Positions 34,761 through 45,979 of a stretch of DNA of 64,000 bases are shown here, piece by piece (position 1 is the first letter of the stretch; each line of letters begins with the position of its first letter). Location: NCBI GenBank assembly GCA_035772405.1, contig JAYKKM010000217.1:1091001-1155000 (forward strand), given 5' to 3'. The notes beneath the pieces are model-generated. The model did no database searches. It was not told where the DNA came from and saw only the letters and a list, made by a program, of their open reading frames with translations. Position numbers and translations under genes: made by a program. This DNA is from Chrysogorgia sp. JL179-B06. Its lineage: Eukaryota > Cnidaria > Anthozoa > Scleralcyonacea > Chrysogorgiidae.

Positions 34761-37470
34761 TATACTTATATATATATGTACACACGTTTACATTTCATCT
34801 TCAATAGACAAATCACCAGAGCCTCAGACGAATGTTGGATGCGAAACGAAGCAAGGACGTGCCCTAGAGTTGATTCTACGCCCAACCAAGGAGGTGTTAA
34901 AGTACGACAAAGCACACAAAAGAATCAAGGCGTCTTCAAATAATCATGATTACCTTAAAGATTACTTGGATAATTTGGCAGTGATGAAAACCAGGGTTTC
35001 TTGTGAACAGAGGATAATGAAAGAAGATTTGGCAGTGTCGACACATCGACCAATATTGCAAACTTCCGACTTCCCAATATATGCTCTCTGATCCACCTGC
35101 AAAGCTATTGATGGTTAAGCAGTGGAAAAAGTGAAAGAAATGGTTCTTTTAGGACCCAAAGATACAAATTAAACAAACCAGCTCCTTTAGGAGCCACCAA
35201 TAATAAAAAGAATTGACAAACAAAAACGCTCAAACCAAATTTAAGAATACAGTATTAAATCTCCAGAAAAACACGGAGATAACGAACAAGAAACGTGTTT
35301 TTAAAATAAAGACTTTAAAAATAAAAAAATGCGTTTTCGTTGCTAAGCAACGGTAGTCCAGGCCCCATATACCAATGTGTTTTCCGTTGTTTCACTGCAA
35401 TTTTCACACAGGAAATTTTAATGTAACAATGAAATACGATGGGTATCTGTTAAACTATTATTGCACAACTACTAGCTGTTAAATAAGACACGATGTTCAA
35501 GCAGGTTTAAAATACATTTGAATTCCAACCGTGATCAATTAGCATGTTCTCTACACATGAGTAAGAGTAGTTACCAGGACCTTTTTAAAGTCTAAAACCA
35601 AATTAGAGCGGTTGGCGGGTCATATACACGGCTCATATTGCGTAAGTTCTGTGTGATTCGGTTTCAATTCATATTTACTTTAATGCCAATATATGGGGTA
35701 CGCTCGAGATGGAGAAGAGAAGGACGAGGAACAACAGGAAAAAGAATCGCCGACAGCAGCGCGCTCTTGAAAAGCGCGCCGCTGCCGCTGATGTGATAGC
35801 ACGCAAGATTGATGATGGCATCAACGAGCAGAAGATGCAAAATATGAGGCAAAATGGAGGAACCTTTGCAAGGAAACCCGAGCACTTAGGAGTAAAATAC
35901 CAATTCAAAGTCGTCACAGAAAGGTAAAAGTTGCAGTTAAAGTTAGAACAGTAATTTCGTATTATGACTGATTATCAGCCAATTCCAAGCGTCCCCCCCC
36001 CCCAACGGGGGCGACTCCTGCGAAATCGCCATATTTTCCCAAAAAATGTTAATGCACTAGTCAATTGAAAACCTGCTCTCCCGACCCCTAGGGCTATGCG
36101 GGAATTTAACGGGACTTTGCCAGGGAGATACAAGGTTTTAACAAACATCGATCTATTGGTAGCCGGTATTTTAACACTGACCACTGACATTAAAAAGCGG
36201 GGATGGTGTAGCTGGGATTTAACACTCGTATAATCTGGGAACTAATCGATTTAGACTTTTAGTATGATGAGACGCTTCAGACGAAAAAGGAAATCCTACT
36301 ATTAAATTCAAACTTTTGTTATGCTTTTTACAATTAGACTATTATTGTTGGTTTCACATTCTCGATGTGGTTTGAATGATCCACCATAGGGTTGGTGGTT
36401 CTGTCCAAAGTACAAGCCTATGCACAAAAAATGAAGAACAGTTATTAAAAGACGAAATGAGCAAAACAAATAGAAAGCCTTAACATTTTTATAATATATC
36501 TGTAATATAATTTATATATATAATTTTTATAATATATCTGTATATACTATTAAAGAATTATTCCAAAACATCAATTTAGCACTGCTTCAATGTACACAAA
36601 GCATGCTTTCAAATGTCCCAACCCTGGAAAGTTCCAAAGATATGCACACATTTTGAATTGATTGATACATTACATTTAATATACTGTATAATGTATACAC
36701 ATACAGTCTCAGCATATTTTTAATGCTTTGTGGGTGGTCGAGTATGGACTATAATAAACTATACAACTCCCAGGACTGGCAAAGCATTGTGGTAGTTGTA
36801 GTTAAATGACGGCTTCATAATCAATATACATATAAAAGAGGATTTGTCGACTATTAATGGCCGAGTCAGCCTACTTAAATGTTCTTACTAGGTGCTTGTG
36901 TATGGCACTCTGGTATGGCCCACTTGGACGGCCACTGTTTTGGGTATTTGTCGGAATGCAGTGCCTAGCTTTGAGGCCGGAGGACACTAGGGGGGGGGGG
37001 GGGGGGGGGCGAGCCATTCCCCCCCCCCCCCCAATAATTTTAGCTGAAGCTTTCATTTTAAGAAGTGGAAGCACTACCTATTACAATAACAACAGCAGCA
37101 AAATGGCGTGTTTTAATAAAAACAAGCGAAAGTATTCTAATCCCACAAAATAAGTGTTTTGAAGTAAGTTTGGATAAAGAAATTTCTTACAAGTTACAAC
37201 ATGCTTGATGCTTCGCATTTTTCCATTGTCATTTGAATTTTGTTTCGCAAAGGGTTAGAAATGTTCACACATTGCATAAAAGTCTTACAGCGAAAAATAT
37301 ACTAAGCACAAATGAACAATAGATTTTTAAGCAGCATGCTGTAATTTTTTTAGAATAAATTTTAAACTTCTCATTTGTCTATTGACACGTATAAACAATA
37401 ATAACAACAGTTGAAACTTAAAAGTATCTACAGCATTAATATGATAGTTTAAAGTACTATATACATGTTT
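34761..37470. other. Stretch without supported gene; G and C runs
   Basis: A very basic ATG frame at 35709-35925 (begins MEKRRTRNNRKKNRRQQR) ends at a GTAAAA donor-like site and could be a first exon, but no downstream exon was found. The plus frame 34870-35091 is unrecognised. At 36990-37009 there are 20 G and at 37019-37032 14 C, separated by 9 bases. Another C run lies near 35992-36002. Confidence 0.3.
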
Positions 37471-38982
37471 TTAATTAAAGGGTGCAATTCGGGCTTTTTG
37501 ATTTACCCACAACTCAGGGTCGATGTTCTTTCCGGCCGAAATTAGAATCTTCGCCCGTTCACACTCGGTTTTAAGCAAGGCAGAGTCAATATGGAGACAA
37601 TCTCCAAATTTGGCAACGAGACTGGATAGAGTCGTGTAATCCAGGTATGTCGATTTTGATGCATCTAAAGCCTCACGAGCTCCCAGTATATCGGTATTGT
37701 CGCCAGAGAAACGTCGTTCCAACTCTTCGAGGAGCATGGGAACAGAAGCTGCCTTGAGACGTTGTGAGAATTCACAAGGGCATGCAGATCTTGTGGAATC
37801 TTGTCTGGAAACATGCACGAGATCCTCATAGTCCAAGGTAATGTTCACAGTCGAACATAGCTCTTTGGCGGATTCAATGATGTCGTTGGTTTCAATCTCA
37901 ACAAGAAGCTTCCTTACAGCCACCATTTCGTTGGCTACGTTTAGCCATTTGACATTGGTCTCTTGCATTTTCATGGGAGAATCTTGTGATAGAGACCCAC
38001 TGCGGAATCGGCTTGGTTTGAATTGGAAGCACCGATCTTCTGAAGGCTTACGAGAATCGCTCAGAGTCTTTTAACCATTGTATTAACACCCTCAAACTTA
38101 CAAGCCCATCGGACTTCTGTAAGAGAAGAGGCTGCAATTATGGGCTGTTTTGGATAAAACTCCTTAAAAAAAGCTTCGAATATTTCTCTGTTGCTGGCGA
38201 CGTTGAAAATTGTGTGCAAAGCCTTGTAGACATTTATTACATTACATGCTTCATTAACTGTACGAAAATAAGCCGCTACAACCAAATTCAGATGGTGTGC
38301 GGCACAGTGGATATAAAGCAACAAAGGATAATATCTCCTCAGTTACGCCTTGTAACATCTGCTCATAACAGATGCGCCATCTGCTCCAAGCGCCAGTTTT
38401 TCAATTGTTGGCAAAACTCCTTCATTCACGATGGTCTGGGCATCAGTCTCTAAGTCCAGCGAGATCATAAAATCGTTCTTCGATTCGTCCTTCGTCGTTT
38501 ACAAACCTAAAATAAGTCGACAGCTTTTCATGCCCCGCATTATCTTTGCATTCATCGATGAGCGTTGAGTACATCGATGAGCGTTGAATACATCCCGCTC
38601 TGTCTATCAGATGTCGAACCTCGGAAGCCACGGCTCTTATCAACTCGAGCGAAGATCGCTTTGATGTGTAGTCGTACGCTTTGTATGTTTGTATCACCCT
38701 CCTATGCAGTTGTTTGAATGTTGGGTTAGTGCGTAGCATTACATTGACGAATTCTTTCCACTTTCCTGCATTGAGCGACTCGTCACCCACTGCAGAGTCT
38801 ATATCAACTGGACAAACTCCTACTTGCGGCGGCTGAACAACACATACTGAACCAGTCAACGGAGTAACAGCAGCAGATGTTGACGGGATTAGAGAGCTTG
38901 ACACCGCTATCTTCTTCGTTCACTGTTGTGGTTGCCACATCTCCAGCTGTTGATGATGCTCCATCTGATTCATTAGTCATTT
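37471..38982 (-). pseudogene. hAT transposase, mostly preserved but frameshifted
   Basis: Minus-strand pieces in order: a possible ATG at about 38978 (MTNESDGASSTAG). After a frame change comes SAGKWKEFVNV-like sequence then MYSTLIDECKDNAGHEKLST and YFRFVNDEGRIEERF (38443-38904), the RNase H-fold first-Asp region. Then IHCAAHHLNLVVAAYF (near 38310), the C-x-x-H signature of hAT transposases, and a helical C-terminal region to 37471. A break around 38330-38440 disturbs the LGADGAS-type segment. Length is about that of ZMYM1-like hAT transposases without the terminal dimerisation domain. Frameshifts make it inactive. Confidence 0.7.
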
Positions 38983-39733
38983 TTAGCGAAATATGAAGTT
39001 ATTGTGCGATTTGCAGTCCCCTTCATATTGTTGAAGTTCGCCTCTCTTAATTGTTTCCCATCTCAACAATTCACAATAAAATCACTCACGATACGTCATG
39101 GCCAGAAATTATGGACATTTCGATCATGCGTCTTCTCTCAAAGACTCAAATCGGACTTCCAAGCGTGCTGTCTAATGTGTTAGCTAAGTAATCACGCGGG
39201 CATTGGAAAGCTACGTTTTCACTAAGTATTCTTATCCAAACCATAGTAAACTTTGAACAATGCTGCGGGTTATATCAGTGAAGGAAAGCCGTGTGTTTGA
39301 AGGTAAAGTAAGATGACACGTAAATGAGTTGGCAATGTCCTATGTTTTGAAGATTCACAACGAAAAAGCAGGGCCGTTATTTAGAATATTGAAACCTAAC
39401 GTAACAAATAATATCGAGCAATCATTTGTTAATGAGAAACGATTTCGGCAACTAAAAATAAATTTTACATTGTCGTTGGCGTGTTAATTAAACCACCTTG
39501 CAATTCCATTCACAAATGTAGATAATCATCTGAAATGTTTTTTTATGCTAGCATGTGATTTATAACAAAATGCACCATTAAAATAGTGTTTTGAAAACTT
39601 AAATTGTTTTACAAAATGTGTTCTCAAAATGCTGGAAATGCCATTTCAGAGATCCAAATTTAAACCCCCCCCCTAGAAGGCTCGTGCCTTCAGCACTCAC
39701 CCCACCAATATTTCGCCAAGTGTCCACCACAGT
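38983..39733. other. Non-coding stretch upstream of the hAT gene
   Basis: Nothing recognised; it may include the 5' part of the hAT element but no TIR was identified. Confidence 0.3.
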
Positions 39734-40360
39734 TTGAGCACTGCATACTTGATTTGTACCCCCTGCTGGATTTGCAAGGTGATTGGTCCTGCTGAGCTAG
39801 CACCACTTGAACAAAATGTTGGTGCAAACATTGGTGCTGGCACATTTGGAGAATGCCGTTTAAAGAAATACAAACGGTTTGGTATTATTGTCCTTGAAAA
39901 GCAGGTGGAATCATCAGATGTAAAAGCTGTTATCACTGAAGCACAGTACATTAATGCATTCCACAATTGCTAGGAGTACAAATTGAACAGAAACCATACT
40001 CTTTTTGAAATTTGTTGGCAACAACATGGAATCAATAACATTCCATAAGTTGTTGCTGCAAAGCATGCAAAAACAATCGCTGCTTAGTAACAAAGAGTGG
40101 ATCTTGTTTGTATTGACATCACAGAAGCTGTCCAACATATTCACCTCAAAGGCTTTTTGCATTGTGATCTAAAGACAAACAATGTACTTGTGTCTCAGGA
40201 GAGGGGCTTTGTTATAGATTTTGGCAAAGCTTGCAAAATTTCAAAGCCATCTGCTAGGAAGTACACATCCTTTTATCCACACATTGCCCGAGAGATCTTA
40301 AGAGGTCAGCCAGTTAGTACTTCACAGATTACATCTATAAAATATCTAGGAAAACAATGA
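39734..40360 (+). pseudogene. Protein kinase domain fragment
   Basis: The first frame has the glycine-rich loop NIGAGTFGECRLKKYKRFG, though the expected VAIK lysine region is altered to IIVLEK. After a gap and frame break the second frame (from 40097) has HIHLKGFLHCDLKTNNVLVS (catalytic loop, D-L-K-x-x-N) and FVIDFGKACK (DFG), then YPHIAREILRGQPV where A-P-E is expected. The lobe between them is degraded to non-coding sequence. The HxDLKxNN form matches a multi-copy kinase group seen in cnidarians. It is a pseudogene, since the kinase hinge is lost and the APE motif is A-R-E. Confidence 0.65.
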
Positions 40361-41009
40361 AAAGACACCAATCCACTTGTACAACTATCTGTCCCTGAAG
40401 TGCTGAGAAGGTCCAGAGTGAGAAATTGACTCTTAACTTAACTTTTTTAGTCCACCTTGCCTCACAAAAATAGTTGTTGCTAAATTTGACATGCTATTCG
40501 TTAGATTTTCTGCATATGGGGATATATCTGCATATATTTTAATAAAGTATCAGTCAGTCGCCAGGGTGTACAGCATTATTGGTAACTAATCCGCTTGAAC
40601 GATTATAAGGTTGAATTTTATAAACATTTTAATAATTAATCAAGTAGTGGAGATGCAGGAAGGTGTTTATATGTGCTCTGATAGTGCAGAACAACCTGAA
40701 ATTGGTAGTTCAAATAAAGGCAGCAGTTGAACGAAGACCCTGAAGGTACATCCATAACAAATGTATCAGCACCGCATGTAAGACAAGTCTATCTAATTAC
40801 GTATAGTCAGGCAAATCTTGAACATTTTCCAATGAGCAGATCGTTTGCACAATGCGTTCTCGAGGCCTTTAACGTAACAGGCGCTGGTGTTCTGCAGTAG
40901 GCTGGCTGCAGGGAGGAAGACAGGGATGAAGGTGAACATTATTATCTGGCAGTAAAGTTAGAAAGAATATGACGATGGTCAGCTGTTAAAACGTTGTTAC
41001 AGGAAAAGC
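40361..41009. other. Non-coding stretch
   Basis: Nothing recognised. Confidence 0.3.
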
Positions 41010-41920
41010 ATGTATATCGATTCACTTTTCCAACATTATTACAGTGCCTCGAAACACGTTACGAAAGAAGATGGTAGGACGAGCAGTTCAGCTAATGTAA
41101 CAGAAGAAGCAGCATCGAAACCAACAAAAAGAAAGCGTATATTTGCCTTTAGAGGAATAAAAACGAGGACTGAATTACTAGCGCTCGCACAAGAGCAGAA
41201 AGAAGGGAAAACGGACATCACCGGTGGTGAACTGAGGAGCGCGAGTTGTTGTGGAAGTAATTGATATGACATGGGAGATGAAACACTCCAAGGATAAATT
41301 AGAGTGCTCCCAGAAGAGCAGAATGGAAATTCTAGAAGAGGTACTTGCCGAAGAGTGTGTTGCTGGCTGTGATGGTACTGGTATTATTTTGCTCATGAAC
41401 CCTTAGAGAAGAATGGCATTGAAAAATCGTCCTTTGCAAACGCAGTGTTAGATCTTGATAAAGGATGGGGAAAATACAGAAATATTAGGATTGTTGGCCC
41501 CACTTACTGTGGTAAAACGTTCTTGCTAAACCCACTCAACAAGGTATTCCATACCTTTTGCAACCCAGCAACGACGACGTTCGCCTGGGTGGGCGCAGAA
41601 AAGGACGAATGTATCTTTCTTAACCGCTTCCCGTTGTCGTCCCAAGTAACTTCCTGGTACGATTTTCTACATATGCTAGAGGGCCAACAAGTACACCTTC
41701 CTGCTCCAAAAACCCACGATCTTGTACTTGGCAAGGACACTCCGATCTTCGCAACTGTACAATGGTTTACATTATGAACGGATCTATTGACAAAAAAGAT
41801 TGGAGATGGTATCGGTGCAATGAAGGTGTTTTATGTTAACAACCAATTCAACAAAGGCGAACAGCGTGATATTCCAGCATGTGTAAAATGCTTTGCAGCA
41901 TTTCTTTTAAATTCTAAAAA
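41010..41920 (+). pseudogene. SF3-helicase-like P-loop protein, decayed
   Basis: An N-terminal frame (41010-41264) carries FRGIKTRTELLALAQEQKEG. After stops and frame changes the frame from 41445 has NIRIVGPTYCGKTFLLNPL (Walker A, G-x-x-x-x-G-K-T), then FAWVGAEKDECIFLNRFPL (Walker B-like), LLEG-type sequence LHMLEGQQVHLPAPKTHD, and DTPIFATV at the sensor position. A tail with NKGEQRDIPACVKCFAAFLL follows in a shifted frame. The domain order fits superfamily 3 helicases of Rep-type proteins, which occur in small DNA viruses and in mobile elements. Whether this is a transposon gene or an old integrated Rep gene cannot be told here. Stops near 41400 and 41775 inactivate it. Confidence 0.5.
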
Positions 41921-42002
41921 CCAACATTTAGCCAAACAGAAATTCGATTATATATTGTATGATTGATTGATAACAACTTGTTTTATCGCTGATATAACAA
42001 CC

Positions 42003-42568
42003 TGTTAGGGTATTCTGTTTACCTAAGGGTGATAAAAGTAATAATCTTAAACTAAACTAACTGCTGTTTATATGATGTACAGTTAACGATGTATTAATTT
42101 GATTTATAATTTATCAAAGTTTTGAAGCTTGGTATGGCTATGTATTAATGAAATTAAATGTTTGCGGTTATACACCATGTTTATATTTAACGATACAATT
42201 CGCTGAGCTTTCATCCCATAAACTCACAACTTCGTCAGAGCGTCACTAAACTTGAACTGATAAAAAAACAATTACAAAGTTATTTGTACACTTCAACAAA
42301 TTACAACGAAATCGCAGGGCAACCTAAAAATTCAAAGTTCTAAAAAAATTAAAATAAGACAAAAGTTAGAAGCCATAGGACTGGCTGGCTGGCATAGTTG
42401 CTTAAACATAACAGATTTTACATTTATAATTTTACTAAAAAAAAATATTTGCACCTTGGAATGCAAACCCTTTTTTCTGTAATAACCGGAAATGACGTTT
42501 TATCAGATATGTATAAATATAGGTGTGTGTTAAATAAATCTCTAATCTCTGACTTAATGACTCGAGTT
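42003..42568 (+). repeat. Probable Gypsy 5' LTR and primer-binding site
   Basis: TGTTAGGG at 42003 is a plausible LTR start. An AATAAA signal lies near 42530. TTGGCGACAAGGACAAA at about 42570-42586 looks like the LTR end plus primer-binding site used by several Gypsy clades, placed just before the gag ATG at 42597. No second LTR is in the window, so the boundaries are not proven. Confidence 0.35.
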
Positions 42569-42596
42569 ATATTGGCGACAAGGACAAATATTGTAA

Positions 42597-42835
42597 ATGG
42601 CTACCTATGGTAAAATCGAAGCCGAAGAATGGACACAGTATGTTGAAAAAGAATGGACCACTATTTCGAAGCTAATGAAATTGAAGAAAACGACAAGAAA
42701 CGCTCAATTTTCCTTAGCGTCGTGGGAGCAAAGGCGTACAAACTTTTACGAGGCTTAATACGACCGGCGATACCGAAAGAAATTTCACGAGTGACATTGT
42801 CGTTGACAATCTCATCGAAACAAGCACAGAGGTCA
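42597..42835 (+). mobile_element. Ty3/Gypsy gag, N-terminal fragment
   Basis: ATG 42597 begins MATYGKIEAEEWTQYVEKEW. After one frameshift the frame reads LDHYFEANEIEENDKKRSIF, then LSVVGAKAYKLLRGLIRPAI, the typical start of Gypsy gag (capsid-like, forming the particle). It is lost near 42835, where the hAT gene of the opposite strand begins. Only about 80 residues remain, with one frame error. Confidence 0.7.
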
Positions 42836-44207
42836 TCATGGTTTTGTATTTGTAGTGTCTTTTGCTGAACCTCCGGTGCAACAACGGGTGTACATTCGTT
42901 TTCTGTTGGCTTCGCAGATCATGACACCCCGCGATGCACTGTCTAGAAATCTTGGGTCAACAGCAGTGGCCAGCAGGAAGTTTTTGTCTGTCGCCTCGGA
43001 TTCAAATCGAGTTGTTAATGCTTTCAACAGTTCTTCTCTCAGAGTCTTAACACCACTGCTTGCCTCTCCATCGTCCTTCTCGAGAAATCGTTGCAGCACG
43101 CAAACTGTGGGGACGACTTCACAGACGCACGAATTTGGCGTGCTCATGACCTTAGTGCACTCTTCAAACATTTGCAGGATGCACAGAAGCCGTTTCCTAA
43201 TGTCCCATTCGCTCGAAGTAAGGCACGTGATCGTTTTCTCAGCCGAGTACAAAGCCACGGCACGTTTCATTTCCAATAGTCTCTCCAGCATATAGTATGT
43301 GGAGTTCCATCTAGATTAATGAATAATCATAAAACATATTTAGCAAATCATATAGAAAATTGCAACGAAAGAATAAGTAAACATAAATACAAGGGCGCAG
43401 TGCCAAGACTCGCTCTTTAAAGTTTGATGTTAGCATACAGGTAATGTTTTGATCCGCTGTGTTAGGTGTACACGCTGTAGGCAAAGGCAACAACGATTCA
43501 CTGTATTAAATTATCTTACCCGTAGATACATCTTGCAATAACTTTCTCTTTGGCAAACCGAATTCTGGTTGAATTTCTGAGAGAGTACACCCAAGAGCAG
43601 AGTGATGAAAGTGGCCAACGATTTTGCGACTCTTGGCTATCATGTCAGTGATGGATCGCTGGGCAGTGATAGCATCTTTAATGGCCAGTTGCTAGGTATG
43701 TATGAAGCAAGGAGCCTGCTTCATGCCACAAATTTCTACGCCATTTGAAATGTTGGAAGCGTTGTCGGTGACTACAAGGTGACACGCTGATGGTTCCAGT
43801 TTCCATTTTTCCAACATTATCTTGAACTTTTCAGCAATCCGTTCACCGGTATGCGACCCGGGAAAGTAGCTGGATTGCAGGACGAATGATTGTCTAGCCG
43901 CTTGTTTTTGCCAGTCAACCCAGTGGCCAGTTAACAAGATGGTGTTATTGTTATGAGAACACGTCCAGATGTCCGAAGTGAAGGAAATGTCTGTAACATT
44001 CTCGATGAATGTTGCAACGGCTGTTTAGGCGCGTTTCACCAGCTCCGGTATGACGGTGTCGCTGAAATAATGACAGCTGGGCACTTTGTATTTTGGACAA
44101 ACATAATACATCAGGCACAAGAAACCCAAATCTTCCAACATGAAAGGCTGATTGTCTACAGCTATCATCTCACCAATGAGCTTGCTAACATGCTTGGCAG
44201 TGGCGCT

Positions 44208-44573
44208 GCAAATTTCGAAACCGTAGACGGTCGTACACCTCTTTGATGGTCGGTGGAATCTTGGGACTTTTTTACGCGCGCCTATTTTTTTGATAATATT
44301 CAAACAAACCCTAAAACTAACCCTAACCTAACCTTAATCCCAACCCTATTAAAAAGAAAAAAAGTAAAGTAAAAATTTTAAAAAATGGAAAAATTATATA
44401 CTCACCCAACATTCGAACCCCGCTCTCACAACTAAAAATCAATAACACAGACCACTCGGTTGATAATCAATATTTATGTAACCCATTGTAAGTAAACTAT
44501 ATATATATACATAATAAAATGATTCCACCGACCATCAAAGAGGTGTCTGACCATCTACGGTTTCGAAATTTGC
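44208..44573. mobile_element. MULE-type MITE with 9-bp TSD
   Basis: AGTGGCGCT at 44199-44207 and again at 44574-44582 is a perfect 9-bp target duplication. The inverted ends begin GCAAATTTCGAAACCGTAGA and continue for about 53 bp (through CTCTTTGATGGTCGGTGGAATC read in two parts) with few mismatches. A 9-bp duplication and long TIRs point to the Mutator superfamily. It sits inside the ZBED-type hAT coding region. The interior holds a CCCTAAC-like patch (44309-44347) and a tRNA-like box pair (44403-44466). Confidence 0.72.
44403..44466 (-). repeat. tRNA-like (pol III A/B box) segment within the MITE
   Basis: The minus strand reads CCGAGTGGTCTGTG, similar to the A box of a Ser/Leu-type tRNA. 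About 30 bases later comes GGGGTTCGAATGTTGGG, a close B box. The fold of a full tRNA is not present, so it looks like a tRNA-derived SINE remnant carried by the MITE rather than a tRNA gene. Confidence 0.45.
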
Positions 44574-44818
44574 AGTGGCGCTATCGAAATCCCGTCTCTC
44601 TTGCTTGCCAGTTCAATGTACTTGCCGGGATGTAGCGAGTGCAGATGACTTCTCATATTGGTTGTCGTGAAACTCTTTTTCTGCTTTCCACCTTGTGACA
44701 ACAAAGAACGGCCACCACTGCTTTTACAAACCAGACATTCAGCCTTCGTTTCGTCATTTTCACTAATTTTAAAGTACTCCCAAACGATACTTTTACAATT
44801 AGAAGAGCTTGCCATCAT

Positions 44819-45979
44819 AAACGTAGCCTGTGTACAGCCGCTTACTCTGGCGACAGAGCGCTGTGTAATGAGTCAGGATATACTGCAATTGTCACAAACA
44901 TATTGTATTTATACTTATTTTCTAGCTTGCTGACTCATCGTGGTGAAATAATTTCAAAAGACTGCGACAGTAGCTAGCACATAAAATGTGCGCCTTGGGA
45001 ATTGAAAATGCATTAGTGATTAGCCGTCTTCAAGATGAGTCATGACACTGTCACAAATTTTGCCAGAAAACTTTGATTTCTGTACAATCAATGATAATCC
45101 TAGCCTCCTTTGCAGACGTTCTAATGGCTCGCTTAATACCTCACCATGTACTAACGTCTGCTTACCCGAGAGCTACATTCCATTCCCTTTGTGTACATGG
45201 ACCAATGAAATTACACCATTGTTGTGCTAAATAAAGCCGTCCTGGATGCATGGTGTTGCTAAATAAAGCTTAGCTTAGAACTTCACGAAGAACATTGTTT
45301 TAACTATGTTCTTGCTGTGGCCTATGCAAACAAATAAGCGTTAAGAGAAATTTAAGATTGTAAACAAAAGGTGTTTAGTGTCTTAATCGACTGCATGTTT
45401 ACTTGAAAGCTAATATTTCGCTTACTATAGCTCAGAGCTTTACAAAGTTTACGAATATATGTTCTTGCTTGTCGTGGAAATAAATCTGTGTGAAAAGCTT
45501 TAAAAAGGCTACAAGCGTCGGCAACATATATCTAGCAGATAATAAATATTTAATACGGGGATGTCTGGCTAGCAACCTCGATGTTATTCAGTTTCATATT
45601 CCAGGTAGTGGCGCTTTTAACTTTATTTCATGTACATGTATTCGTATTGTAATTCACAGATAATACAACATCTTCTTTATATTGATTCTATTGATGCAAA
45701 ATTTTTACTGAACACTATCAAACAGTCGGCTGAAGGTCGAAAGTCAGGTTTCTGTTTCTAGATATTAAGGAATTTGCTGCTCGGGTAAGCAGCCGGTAGT
45801 TGAGGGGAGTGAGAACGAACTCGAACTGACGGCTGCAAAGGAGACTATGATAACCCTGGTTTGGGGAATTTATCTTTGAAAGACTGAGGCATTGCTTTAT
45901 TTACCATTTCCCTGGTTGGCCAAGTATTTTTGTAACCAAATTTAATGTACATGAAGTTGATCCATGAAGTACATATTCT
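44819..45979. other. Stretch without supported gene
   Basis: A plus frame at 45042-45230 (TINDNPSLLCRRSNGSLNTS) is faintly reminiscent of a retroelement C-terminus but cannot be assigned. The remainder is AT-rich. Confidence 0.3.

Larger units (their letters stand above)
42836..44818 (-). pseudogene. BED-finger hAT transposase (ZBED-like), interrupted
   Basis: From the 5' side: ATG near 44818 with SIVWEYFKISENDETKAECL, a Cys pair and HLHSLHPGKY, a BED zinc finger (44555-44818). After the MITE at 44208-44573 the frame resumes with GEMIAVDNQPFMLEDLGF (44025-44220), then GHWVDWQKQAARQSFVLQSS and HLVVTDNASNI (catalytic D-N-A region, 43692-43937). A probable intron with a GTAAGA donor (about 43518) and an AG acceptor (about 43311) is followed by WNSTYYMLERLLEMKRAV and the helical region with DPRF to 42836. 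The dimerisation domain is missing. The join at the intron is out of phase by one base and other frame breaks occur, so it is non-functional. Confidence 0.75.

Noticed and set aside
35709..35925. Basic N-terminal exon of a host gene
   Set aside because: An ATG and a donor-like site exist, but no second exon or family match was found, so it is not called as a gene.
36857..37153. 98-codon ORF across the G and C runs
   Set aside because: Its middle is poly-Gly/poly-Pro from homopolymers; no family motif. Low-complexity artefact.
42855..43295. 146-codon plus-strand ORF
   Set aside because: Antisense shadow of the ZBED-type hAT transposase.
44403..44466. Candidate tRNA gene
   Set aside because: A- and B-box-like words are present but no acceptor stem or anticodon arm can be built; kept only as a tRNA-like repeat.
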